A DNA stretch of 60,333 nucleotides. Source: Gyrodactylus bullatarudis. Its lineage: Eukaryota > Platyhelminthes > Monogenea > Gyrodactylidea > Gyrodactylidae. The position numbers and the translations under genes are program-made. Below, piece after piece: positions 11,756 to 22,253 of this stretch (positions within the stretch are counted from its first letter, which is position 1; each line of letters starts with the position of its first letter). The notes beneath the pieces are model-generated. The model was not told the origin of the DNA, ran no database searches, and was given only the letters and a program-made list of their open reading frames with translations. Location: contig SSNU01000083.1 in the NCBI GenBank assembly GCA_012064415.1, positions 103,602-163,934 on the forward strand, read 5' to 3'.

Positions 11756-13065
11756 ACAGTGAACTTCCTAAAACAAGTATATAAAAAAGAGGATATGACT
11801 AAAATATTTTAACCTCTTTACTAATGAGTAATGAGATGAATTTAATATTTTTTCTCCATAAGTCTATCCACTTTGAGTGCTTCTATCTCTCTCATTTCAA
11901 GTTCAAATGTGTTGAAAATTTGAACATGTCACTGGCATCAACCCTTTTTACTCATCGAAAATTTCAATTTTTCAAAAGTTTTACTTGATCAACCAAATCG
12001 CGAACTCAACTTTACTGTAAACGTATAAAAGTTTATTTTTATAGGTAAATCTTATAATTCTTTTATGGTTAAATACAATATGAGTGTATATAATTCTTAT
12101 TATACTTGCTAACGGGAGTAAGGACTTTGTATAGTATACACCGTTCAAAGTGTACAATGGAGGCAATAAGACGCATATAAATAAAATTTAGCGAATAATT
12201 TTCTAAACTCAATAACTATAAACCTCAACAATATAAGGGATAAGATTTAAGATAAATTTTATATTCTTTGATTTTACCTAGTTAGTTATATTCTGGTAAA
12301 TTTATTATTAGAATTAGACTTATTATTCAGTGAACTTCCTAAAACAAGACCCCCTTTTTTCCTATTTCACGTTGTGATGATTAACACTATAGCCCCAATA
12401 GATGGGTTCATTGTATAAAAGACCCCCATTTTTCCTTCTTCATGTTGTGAGAACCTAACACTGGAGAACCCCTCTATAGTTTTTACACTGTTTTCATTGG
12501 ATTTTTAAGGCTAAACTTCATCGAACCCATCGATTGGGGCTATAGTGTTAATCATCACAACGTGAAATAGGAAAAAAGGGGGTCTGATATACGATGACTC
12601 AGTTAGAAAGAGTATGACGTAGTTGTTTGGCTTGGTAAATAGAGGGGTCTCTCTCAATTGTGAAAACGACTTTTCGTATAGATTTTCCAAAAATATTGAA
12701 ATGAGTTTAAAAAATAAGAAGTGGGGTTTAAGCTCGGTTTAAACTGTCACAAGGCAATATTTTGGAATGGAAATTACGCAGCTGACTCAACTTTTGATTC
12801 TGCATCGAATGGTGTTCAATTCAATGAGCTAAGATAAAAATAGTGAACTCTGTTGTTTTAAGAGATATGAATTAGAAAATTATTCTGGTAATAGAAGGAT
12901 AGACATAGGTGACATGTTCAAATTTTCAACACATTTGAACTTGAAATGAGAGAGATAGAAGCATTATAAGATTTACCTATAAAAATAAACTTTTATACGT
13001 TTACAGTAAAGTTGAGTTCGCGATTTGGTTGATCAAGTAAAACTTTTGAAAAATTGAAATTTTCG
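11756..13065. mobile_element. nest of palindromic MITEs (CAGTGAACTTCC family)
   Basis: A copy of the 44139-44803 element starts at 11758 (cagtgaacttcctaaaa). Its body is seen in the opposite orientation at about 12585-12920. A second start, cagtgaacttcctaaaac, lies at 12329. Segments 11879-12062 and about 12906-13090 are long inverted copies of each other. The region looks like one MITE broken and refilled by others. No protein coding. Confidence 0.6.
12348..12584. repeat. 237-bp MITE with about 65-bp terminal inverted repeats
   Basis: The left arm starts gacccccttttttcctattt and runs to about 12410. The right arm (12518-12584) is almost its exact reverse complement. Half of this unit also occurs inside the MITE at 44139-44803, near 44594. 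Non-coding. Confidence 0.75.
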
Positions 13066-13244
13066 ATGAGTAAAAAGGGTTGATGCCAGTTATAAGAACA
13101 TAGCGCTTTTATTTTGTGGCATACTCATCAGCTTTCACATGCCAGATTAATATGAGGAAAACTGTGTACAAAATATTGGTTTTAACTCTCATTGGTAGAT
13201 AAAAGCGCTATATTCTTATAACTGGCATTAACCCTTTTTACTCA
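13066..13244. repeat. 179-bp MITE, nearly a perfect palindrome at its ends
   Basis: The left end atgagtaaaaagggttgatg, followed by ccagttataagaa, is mirrored at the right end with two or three changes. The arms are at least 45 bp. The same end sequence also appears at 11928-11955. Non-coding. Confidence 0.65.
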
Positions 13245-13355
13245 TGGAATTATCTGTAGCTCAACTAAAAACAGAGATCAAAGAGTTTCTCTCTAGCTGA
13301 AAATTTTCCTTGAGAAATCTATTCATGAAGAATCTTCGTCGAAGGGGCTACTTAC

Positions 13356-14047
13356 AATTCAAAAAATTAAAAAAATAGAAGAAAACAAGTTTTCTCTCCA
13401 TTATAATAATATGCGACATGTTAGTTGAAGAAGTGCAAACTCTGAGTAGCTTTATCAATGTTTTGTATACATTTAAACTTTTAATTTCTTCAAAAGATTT
13501 CACAGTTTTTTCCGACATCAACTTATTTGAATTCAGCTCAATAAATTCTTTAAGATAAGGATTAAATATTTTTTTCGACATTAAATTCAAAGCTTGGTGC
13601 TTTATGGACTTCTCAATATTACAACAGTTTGTAATACAGAATTTTTCGAATTCTTCTTGACTAACTTTGCATTTGATGAAAGCTTCGTATAGACTTTTAC
13701 TGATGGCATGCTTCATAAAATTTTTCTCATCATTGGTAAATTCTTCAAGCTCACTACAAATTTTACTGCTTTCTAGAAAATATTTATAGCATGCAATTAT
13801 CTTTAATTCTGCTAAAGTGAATTGGTCATTTATTTCTAGACTTGAGTGGAGCCTTAAGAGAATTTCAAGCTGAACCATTCTATGACCTGAATATAAGCAC
13901 AACGGCAAAGTTAAGAAGTATCCATCATTGAAATATTCGCCTAATGCTTTTTGGGAACATGTTAACATCATTATTTTTTCGAATTCATTTAGAGATAATC
14001 GATTCTCTTTAATTTTAATCACTAATGCGTCGTATATTTTATTGTCT
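13356..14047 (-). CDS. exon A, unit 1, of an unrecognised two-domain protein family
   Basis: Internal exon of 692 bp on the minus strand. It starts after an AG (tttatag) one base before the codon for D-N-K-I-Y-D and ends at a GTAAGT donor at 13355. It follows exon B1 (16637-17349). B1 ends with two bases of a codon and this exon supplies the third, giving Lys at the junction. The protein has the family marks: LHS near residue 70, then SSKIC in place of the usual SNIC, a single Cys every 20-40 residues, and a C-terminal MSHIIIMERK block. Its end phase (1) differs from that of units 2 and 3 (phase 2), so its donor may have drifted. The 3' terminal exon was not found. No known domain recognised; no signal peptide. 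Confidence 0.7.
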
Positions 14048-14239
14048 CTATAAATGTAAATTATTGTTTTAAATGTAAAAAGAATTGAGAGAGAAATTCA
14101 GAGTTGAGAGTTGGTTTTTAGATTTGCTACCGGTGTCATGGAATGTTTGAATGAAAATAAGAAGATGCTAAAGTAACAAATTAAGATACTCGGGCATTCT
14201 CATCAGTGAGATACATTCCATATAAGTTCATTTTGATCT

Positions 14240-14345
14240 GTTAGATGCTTAAGAACATCAATTTTGAGCTGAGCCATCGTGGTCACTTTTTGAAAGAATA
14301 AGAAGATGCCAGTTATTTCACAAAAATAAAACCTTCCAAAGGCCA
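14240..14345 (+). repeat. dispersed repeat, second copy of the 9089-9185 family
   Basis: Contains ttttgagctgagccatcgt, then gaataagaagatgccagtta, then aaaaataaaacc. These blocks occur in the same order as in the 9089-9185 copy. Non-coding. Confidence 0.4.
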
Positions 14346-14522
14346 AACCAGAAGTTTCAGTATACTTCCTACCCCTCCCTCCTTAAGGAAAAGGATAAGA
14401 ACAGAATTAGGAGTGAACAGACCAATTACTTGCACAATGAAGTGTTAATTAACTTTAAAATAAACTTTTTATGAAAAACTATTAATTAAAGTGTTATTTA
14501 GGGAAATAATAGTGGTTGACAG

Positions 14523-14640
14523 GGGTATTTTGAAAAATGCCATGATTTTCTGACACTATTTTGAAAAATGCCGGGACATACCGGAATATTTTTGAAAAAT
14601 GCCGGGACACACTGGAATATTTTTGAAAAATGCCATGAAA
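14523..14640. repeat. short tandem minisatellite, about four units
   Basis: The unit tattttgaaaaatgcc, followed by gggacatacc-like sequence, is repeated about four times in 118 bp with changes. It abuts the left end of the Mutator-like element. Non-coding. Confidence 0.65.
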
Positions 14641-15690
14641 TTTTTCAATTTTTTCAAATTCTCTATCTTGATGTAAGTTTGCTTAGTTTTTGTCTTGATA
14701 TCCACTATAATTAATTTCATTTTAATCAGTTCTCCACTGTACATGTATGAAATTTCAACGTTGTTCTTTTTCAGAATGCCTTTAAAAGAGTTGCCAAGAT
14801 TCCTCAATTCAAGGGATTACGAAAAAAAAACATAAGAAAACAGTCAATGGATCCAAATTTATTCAACGAATTTTTCACAAAATTTTTTCTGCCTCAGATC
14901 TGAATCTCTTTTTCTTTGGCCGTCCTCACTGAGAGATCTTGTCTCGGAATTCCGTTATGCTCGCCGAATTCACACGAGCAATTATTGTTATCAATGTCAA
15001 TGTTCCTATATACCTTATTCGAAAGGTCTTGACCAACACGGAAATGTTTCTCGTTAACGGATGGGAAAACATCCAAGGTCCGTGCAATCCCAAGAATCTT
15101 ATCGAAAATCTTTATGAAATAATCTGTGTATAACTCATTTGTTTATGCATAAAGTCTTGAGCGTTCTGTGTAAATGCTTCCGAGCTTGTTCACGAATTGA
15201 TATAGAAAATTGAACGGGTGACAGCCTCTTATGTATTTTAGGAAACTGTTAGTTGACTCTGCAATATTCGACATGAGATTTCCATAGCAGCACTTAGGAA
15301 AAGCATGTTCTGCCCAATTTGAAGGATCGATTTCCTCTAAGTAATCAGCCACAGAGGAGTTTTGAGTCGAATTTGGGCCATTAAGGTGTCGAATTCTCTA
15401 TTTTCTGTTGCCCTGGCGGTCTTGAAAAGCAAGAAATTGACTCTCCTGTTCAAGTTCAGTTGAAATTCGCAGCCATCTTTCTTGCATTTAACACTGTAGA
15501 ACGAAGGAGTGGTTTTCGCAACTCTGTCTAGGAAGGTTTTTAGGAGGTTTGGTTGCTATAAGATTGATGGGAGATTATTTATGTAAAGAATCGTAGCCTC
15601 ATAGGGATTGCTAATACCTTGGCAACAGGATATCAAGACAAAAACTAAGCAAACTTACATCAAGATAGAGAATTTGAAAAAATTGAAAAA
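14641..15690 (-). mobile_element. Mutator-like (MULE) element remnant with 62-bp TIRs
   Basis: The ends 14641-14702 and 15628-15690 are inverted copies (left end about 62 bp, containing gatgtaagtttgcttag). Between them the minus strand encodes MULE-type C-terminal features. At 15352-15143, after a segment resembling an F-x3-M block in another frame, lies YLEEIDPSNWAEHAFPK and then NIAESTNSFLKYIR, the conserved transposase block before the SWIM finger. At 15076-14894, NNCSCEFGEHNGIPRQ resembles the CxC part of a SWIM zinc finger. Frame changes separate the pieces, and the catalytic N-terminal part is missing. The element lies in the B1-A1 intron. Inactive. Confidence 0.7.
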
Positions 15691-15784
15691 GACAAATACA
15701 AAGACATGATTCATATATCAGAAATTATAATTTTAATCGGATTTGACTAAATTATTTATAGTCAGTTAGACACATGATAGGGGA

Positions 15785-16540
15785 ATATAATATTTCTTGT
15801 CAAACCAGATTAATATTTATAGTTGTGCATCAGTTTTGGTTGACGACAATGAGCAAACCCCGATTTTCCAGCTAAAAAGTAAAGTTCGTATTAGAAAAGA
15901 GGAACAGGTAAAATACCTAGTTGTTGAACCAACATTTTTAAAAAGTGTATCGCGTGCTTCTATATACGAAAAAATAGCTTCAAGGAAGCATTTAATACTC
16001 TAAATTGTATTCGAATTCAATACAATTACGAATTTAAAAAAAATTAATTAATATCTCTTAATATCTAGAAAAAAGATCCTGAGAATTTTTCAAGACCTCC
16101 ACTTAAATCCTATAAAAGAAAGGCTGGAGAAGTGCATTCAAATGGGAGTATTGAACCTAGTTTGAACCTACCTATAAAAGCTAATTTTGATTAAGATCGA
16201 AGAATATTTTTTGTCTGCAAGAAAAAATGCTGTCATTCTTTTAAAAACTCTTGTGTATTAATTCCGCTAAAAGGCTATCCAATGGTGCTAATATCTTGAT
16301 CAGAATGTTATTTTATCTCAGTAATGAGTGATGATAGAAGCTATATTTTGTTCTTAAGAAAGCTGAGAAAATGTAAAATATTCAATCATATTATACAAAA
16401 CGTAATAATACAGAAGAACAGAGTAAAGACAGTAAAAAGGAAAGGAAAAATCTCTGCTTTAATTGGATGATATTCTACTCGAACATTATTGGTCCATAAA
16501 ACTGAAGCAAAGAGATATAAATCTGGTTTGACGAGAAATA
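15785..16540. repeat. non-coding element with short TIRs
   Basis: The left end ataatatttcttgtcaaacc near 15787 is matched by its inverted copy near 16500-16535. About 700 bp between have no convincing coding content. It also lies in the B1-A1 intron. Confidence 0.5.
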
Positions 16541-16636
16541 TTATCTCACCGTGTAGTTTACTGCATAAAAGAATAAGATATAATTTAAAAATATAGAGAT
16601 GAGGATTATTAGAGTTTAGAATTTAATACAACTCAC

Positions 16637-17349
16637 TTGAATGTTGTATATATGAAGGTTACAAATTTTTCACAAAATAATATATCATGCGATAAACATT
16701 TTGTATCACAATTTACAACCATATTCTTCAGAATGATTTTATATTCTTCGAAACCACGAAGGCCATTTATTGTAAATTTTCTATTGTCAAATCTCAGACT
16801 ATTTTTATCCAGAAAATTTCTCAAAACATCCGATTCAATTCTTGATTTCATAACTATCATAATCACACATCTCAAGAGTGGTTGTGTGAAAAAATCTTTG
16901 TTATCAATACAAATCTTTTTAAAATTCTCTATTGATGTTTGGCACTTTAAAAAACTGGTATATAAATCCATACATCTTTTATCTAATCTTATAAGACAAA
17001 CTTCTTCTGGTGTCAAATCAAACGGCTTATGACAGATATTACTTTTGTCTAAATAAAAGCGATAACATGATAAAATCTTTTTCTTTTTTGAATTTCCTTC
17101 GTTAAAGTTTTCTTGTCTTTTTGAGTGGAGCCTTAAGCAGGAGTAAAAAATAGCTTCATGATCTTTTCTTTTTAGAAATCTTAAATTTAAAAAGAAAATT
17201 TCCGTGAAATCATCTTGGAGATTTTCCTGACAGCATAAGTTATCTCTCATTGTTGAGAAAATTTTTGAATTAATAATATTGCTTTCGATTGCATCTGTGA
17301 GATCTTTATGAGCTTTTTTGTTCGGATCAAACCTCTCTAAATAATCCAT
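16637..17349 (-). CDS. exon B, unit 1, of the unrecognised two-domain family (start of gene)
   Basis: Open exon of 713 bp from ATG at 17349 to a GTGAGT donor (16636-16631), ending in phase 2. A possible upstream acceptor (ttttcatag) lies just before the ATG, so a 5' UTR exon is possible. The 237 residues begin MDYLERFDPNKK and carry LHS, then KKILSCYRFYLDKSNIC, then CLSHDILFCEKFVTF at the end. They align with B2 (40492-41198) and B3 (54587-55314), and more distantly with the A exons. This copy is the most divergent of the B exons. Rich in Cys, Lys and Ile, predicted all-helical, with no signal peptide. Function unknown. Confidence 0.75.
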
Positions 17350-18339
17350 GATAGTTAATGGTTTCTATGAAAAACTATTCATTAATATTCGCAATTTAAA
17401 CTTTCATGTCTCATCTATTGAATTTTTTCAATAGAATCAGTTAATATGATGATTAATAAGTATTAATTATGTCTTTTTACTTTGTTTCACTGATGATCTA
17501 AGGATCATATGAATTCGAGGATTAATAAAATGTTTTAGAAATTTTTTATCACGATCCAGATCAAAGTTATAAAGTCTTAGATTGGTCTTATTTTCATGAT
17601 AAAGTCTTAAAAAGTTTAGGGTCCAAAGTTTAAGGTCTTAAAACACAGTTATCAATTTTGAGACTGAACTTAACAAAATCAAACAAAGAGAACAGCATGC
17701 TTGTTTCCCATGAGTAGATTTAAGCATAATTTTGTATATGATATGCTTTGACGAATATGCAATATATATCATACACGAAACCATATAGATGTATTAGCTT
17801 GTGTATATGATATTGACCAATCAGAATCGTTCTTTCCATATGGATATTCAAATTATTTTGGTTTTCAACTTTAAATTGAATACAACATGATATGAGCGGG
17901 AGTAATTCCCTGTCAACATGAATCATTGCATTCAGAAGGACTGTAAAGTGGATGGATTTCACTATAACATTAAGTTATATTTTAATATTTTAAAAATAAA
18001 ATAGTAGCTTTACTTATAAGTAGTTAAACTATTGTCTGTGAAATTTTTATAGGTCTTAACATTGGGAAATATCATTTTAAAGTCTTAAAAAATGATTTTA
18101 GCGTTCTGAAACTTGAGGCCCTACTGATGATACACGGAGCTAAAATAGTCAGTTATTTATAAAGTTGTTAAAATCCCTATCTAAATCCTTATCTATCATT
18201 TTTTAACTATTAGATTAAAAGATTTCTTCGAAATTCTTTTTGGTATCTAAAATATTCAATACAGCGAAAATAAATATTTTTAAAATCAATTATTACAAAA
18301 ATATATTCTCTGTTTCCAATGAAGAATTCATTGTAAGGA
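17350..18339. other. intergenic upstream of unit 1, no gene seen
   Basis: About 1 kb of AT-rich sequence with several direct and inverted short words such as gtatatgatat. The promoter of unit 1 should be here. No element or gene could be supported. Confidence 0.35.
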
Positions 18340-19795
18340 TTTAGAAGACAAGTGAATATTTAGTGATCAAGCTTATATTTCACCGGATCTCATCAGACTC
18401 TTACACCGACTAGATATATATACAATTTTAAAACAGATAAAATGTTCAATAAAATCCTCTAATTGGTTCAATCGGATTTGAGCAAAATAGAGCACAAGGG
18501 GAAGGAGGGATTTCAATTCAATTGGTTGTTTGTCTCCAGGATCATTGTTTCCTCCTAACGTATCTATCCATCGTTGGTTGCTCACTTAGACTTTTACGTT
18601 TTCTGCCCTTCTTAGTGATTGCAGGTGCAGGTTTCTTACCATTTCTATTTCCGCTAATTACAGGTTGAGAGATGATTAGATTATCAACTTTCGTTGACTT
18701 CTCTGAGTTTTAACTTTTTCTCTCATTTGTACTTGTTACTAGGGAAGAGGACTGTAGATTATTGCATTGAGACGTAGATTCAACTACTTGCTCATTTTGT
18801 TCACTAATTGGATTGACCACTTTATTCTCTGCAATTTGGGTTGAGCTAGCAACAGGACTCTCTGCTAATAACTTTGATAACTTTTTCTTGTTCGTAAACC
18901 GCTTCTTACCTGTGAAACCCAATTGTGTAGCTAATTCTTTTTGCTTGCACAAATCAGGCTTAAGTACCTTGATATAATGGGTTTCGGCCTTTCCCAGGAC
19001 TTGTTCTCTCACAATACGACATTCACTTGGATTGGCTTGGAACAAGATGCTGAAATTGCTCACATCAGCAGTGTGATTTGATGCCATCAGATGTTCTTGT
19101 ACCGCCGACCCAATGTTTCCCGTTCTCAGATGCTCCTTTATTCGCGCCTTCACAGGTCTCACTGTTTGGCCGACGTAGGCAGATCCACATTTACATTTGA
19201 ACAAATAAATTACTCCCTTCTTTTTCAACCAGGGTACTGGATCTTTGTTAAGGTCGGGAATTAACTTAGTTGTTTTTGGTAAAATACTGAGTTTGTGGCC
19301 AGGGAACGTCTTTTTTGCAATCTCGAACAGCTTTTTATTCAAGATTTGATGTGCTGCATCTCCTTTGAAAGGCAACTTCGAATAAATTGGAGTCAATTCA
19401 TCAACTTCTTTTTCAGCTTTTGATCTCAGGTTCGAGTGCTTATCGACAAAAGCTTCAGGATAACCATCTGACATTAGAAGTTCTTTCAGAATCTATCTGT
19501 CTTTAATTTTGTTGGCATTCGAAGATAATCTTTTGATTTTCAAAAATTCGTTTCTTACTAGACTTTTCTTCTGGCAAGCTGGACTGAAACTCAGGAAAGG
19601 TATAAAATGAGAAGGAACTGACTTTTTCCTATATATACTCGTCTGTGCAATTTCACTACTTTTTGTGACCAGAACATCTAGGAAATTTAGTGACATATTT
19701 TTCTCATCTTCCTTAGTAAATTCAATATTTGGATACATTGAATTTAGATTTGAAAGGATTGAATTAACGTCTTTGCTCTGATCCAGGACTAAAAA
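18340..19795 (-). mobile_element. Penelope-like element 1 (5'-truncated): RT thumb and GIY-YIG
   Basis: On the minus strand, 19738-19493 encodes the end of the reverse transcriptase domain (LNFLDVLVTKS, HFIPFLSFSPACQKKSLVR). One stop later, 19474-18710 carries the linker and GIY-YIG endonuclease: YLFKCKCGSAYVGQT with its C-x-C, then RIKEHLRTG, with a downstream H and E as in the family. After a stop at 18710 the frame stays open to 18542 and ends in a basic stretch plus EQPTMDRYVRRKQ. Palm motifs are missing, so the copy is 5'-truncated at about 19795. The 3' region holds a hammerhead-like motif (18374-18412). Inactive. Confidence 0.85.
18374..18412 (-). ncRNA. hammerhead-like ribozyme motif of PLE 1
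   Basis: On the minus strand the core CTGATGA (18396-18390) is followed by eight bases and GAAA (18381-18378). The same spacing occurs in four other PLE copies here. Upstream GTCGGT (18410-18405) and ATCCGGT within the eight-base spacer are partly complementary. Small hammerhead variants in the terminal regions of PLEs are established. Stem III is poorly kept in this copy. Confidence 0.55.
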
Positions 19796-19850
19796 AAAAT
19801 ATATTCAAGGTACATTTAAAGCACAATTTACAGATAACTCTGTAACAGAT

Positions 19851-21489
19851 TGACTCTATATAAAATCTATCTACATGTTACAGTGATTCTGGAAACTTAT
19901 GTGAGTCTGCAGACTCTCCATATTTTTATCTTTTTGAAAGCTCTATTTAGAAATTATATTTAATCTACATTTGGTATTTTTCAATAGCTTTAATTTATTA
20001 ATATAACTACTTTTTTTTAAAATTATGATCACAGCTTATTTTCGAATTTAATTCAATCAGTTGAACTTATTCCTAAATATCAAGATGGCAAAACTATTAT
20101 GCTGTATTTTTTTACCTAAATAGATGATATATTTTGAAACCACTGCCAATATTTATATATTAGCTCAAGTAAAGTCAAAGGGTATACTGGAAAATTTTAC
20201 AGAGTACAAGGAGAGATCAAGAATCTTGCAATCTTCAATAGAAGCAAAAATTACCTAATATTATAAAAAGAATGAGTTTATTTGAATTCAAAAGAGAAAT
20301 TAACTCGAAATTCATTAACTAGAACCAAAAAAAATAAAAATAAATTATTACATATTTTCTTAACTATGAAAGATGTATATATATCTAGAAGTAATGAGTT
20401 GAACAGGTATACTAAATCACATGAAATTCTTATGAAATTCTGATGCTTTACTAACTTATTCACATTCTAGGATCATTTAGATCACTTGAAGCCTGTCAAC
20501 CCATATCAGAAAATATGTGTCCATTTAGTTAAAAAAGAAATCTTCTTAAGTCTAAAGCTCACCTGTTGGATCATATTTATTACAGCAGGAAGTGAAATCT
20601 ATAGTGATTATTGATCACATAATTACTCTTTGAATTTTCAACAAAGATATCACAGAATAAATACTGATTTCTAAGCTAGAAATTAGCTAGAAAATGTCCC
20701 TGCAGGACTAGGTCCTATTATAAAAAATTGAAATTATAAATATGTATGAATAGAGATCGACTGGTTGAAAAAAAATGACTAAAAGATAAAATAAGACTAT
20801 TGTTATCTGAATGCAATACTGGTGACATTACCTCCTTTCAATGATAATGAATGAAACTAGAACTCTGAAGAAATTAGATAAAGTATCTTGATTTCCCTAA
20901 GTTATTTTTCTATTGTGACTGAAAAAATACTTAAAGAATCGTTATTGATAACTATATATATATTATTTCAAAGAATGGATTCAGATTTGCAAAGATTTTT
21001 TCTAAACTATTTTGATTATTACTGTTTTCATATATATCTTCATTATTTATTTTTCTAAACCCTTACTTATAATTGTACATAACAACTATTTTTAATATGA
21101 AAATGATAATTGTAAAGCAGAACATATGAATTGTTCAATAAATTTTCATCTCATTTAAAGAAAATTTAATAAAATACTCTTTCCAAAACAAATTTGGATT
21201 AATTCACCAGTCATACCAATCCATATTACTTCATTGCATGTCTAAAGTCACATATTTAGATAAAGCATCGCTTTCAAAATTTCTGAGTTCGATAATGTAA
21301 AGAAGAGACTTTAAACATGAAATAGTCATGATTGAATTTCAATTTACTTAATGGTGATCATAAGGTGTAAATTAGGACTTAAATGAGGTATTGTTCATGA
21401 GATTCGAATAAATTTCTGCTTGGGTATCGTTAATATAATAAATTATTTTTCTCAATAAATGTATATAAATAAGGGGTTTCTTTGATAAT
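19851..21489 (+). repeat. segmental duplication, copy A
   Basis: Segments 19851-20197 and about 21189-21489 match copy B (24543-24843 and 25511-25808) almost base for base, in the same order. Copy A carries an extra ~990 bp at about 20198-21188. Copy B instead carries a 667-bp MITE at another point. Each copy therefore shows the empty site of the other's insertion. Copy B lies directly upstream of the CAP pseudogene; copy A has no CAP gene after it. Confidence 0.85.
20198..21188 (+). mobile_element. retroelement insertion in copy A, about 990 bp
   Basis: Absent from copy B, where ggaaaattt runs directly into ggattaattc. Here that junction is split, with AAATTT on both sides as a probable target duplication. 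The right part (21107-21170) has the 3' tail shared with 10118-10190 and 43552-43620. No coding sequence recognised, so it is either a truncated LINE or a non-autonomous element. Confidence 0.6.
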
Positions 21490-21569
21490 ACACACAGACT
21501 AGGCTTTTCTTTTTGTATCAGTAGGGCTTCAGCTGTTTTGAGGGCTGCTACGTTGTTTCCTGTTTGTCT

Positions 21570-22110
21570 GAAGATTATTTAAAAGTTGTTCTATTATTAT
21601 GTTGTAAGGATGTCGCCTTCTCGTTTGACAATAAAATCTACGTACAAACAGATGGGGTAGCAATGGGCTCACCCTTGGGTCCTATCATGGCGGAGATATT
21701 CATGGGCTAACTGGAATCAGGTCCTTTATCTGGAGATATCTTAGCAACAAAATTGTATAAAAGATATGCGGATGATATCTTCATCATACTTGATAATGAA
21801 AGAGACTTGACAGAGATATCAACAAAGTTTAATGAAGCGCATCCTAATATTAAGTTTACCTTGGAAATGGAGGATTAAGATCAAATGCCCTTCTTGGAAG
21901 TTCTATTATGCAGAAAAAATGATGGATCTTTACAAAGAAAAATTCATAGAAAGTCTAACTTCACTGGCAAATTATTAAATTTCTACTCTTTTTCTCCAAA
22001 AGCAACGAAAGTGGGTTTTTTGATATCACTTTTCAACAGATTGGAAAAAATAGTCTCTCCTGAATGCCTCCAAGAAGAAAAAGAGTTTCTGAAGGAAATT
22101 TTTAAAGTAA
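21570..22110 (+). mobile_element. Penelope-like element 2: RT palm fragment
   Basis: Translated fragment with RT motif B (TDGVAMGSPLGPIMAEIF), motif C as YADD (KRYADDIFIIL) and the downstream MPFLEVLL and RKSNFTGKLLNFYSFSP blocks typical of PLEs. It has in-frame stops after IFMG and after LEMED. It stops abruptly at about 22105, where the 143-bp direct repeat begins. No GIY-YIG part follows. Inactive remnant. Confidence 0.85.
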
Positions 22111-22253
22111 CAATTATACATATGTGGTGGTTGGTATCTAAGAAGATGATGTGGTAGGCAAATTCATGTATTTGATGAGGACTGTATAATTGTATGATAA
22201 TGCAATATATCAGAAAAAGGCTAATAAAAGTACATTAGATAGGAAGAGGAGAG
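22111..22253 (+). repeat. direct repeat, left copy, flanking PLE 5
   Basis: 143 bp from caattatacatatgtgg to aggaagaggagag. It is nearly identical to 24111-24254, with only a few differences. It begins 12 bp before the TG start of the candidate LTR (22123) and contains the first ~130 bp of that LTR. It ends exactly where PLE 5 begins. Confidence 0.85.

Noticed and set aside
14523..14640. CRISPR-like array
   Set aside because: Units are short, uneven and contiguous without unique spacers, and the window is eukaryotic. It is a small minisatellite.
17720..17962. Minus-strand 80-codon open frame
   Set aside because: No recognisable motif or splice context, and the region is low-complexity AT-rich sequence with repeated gtatatgatat words.
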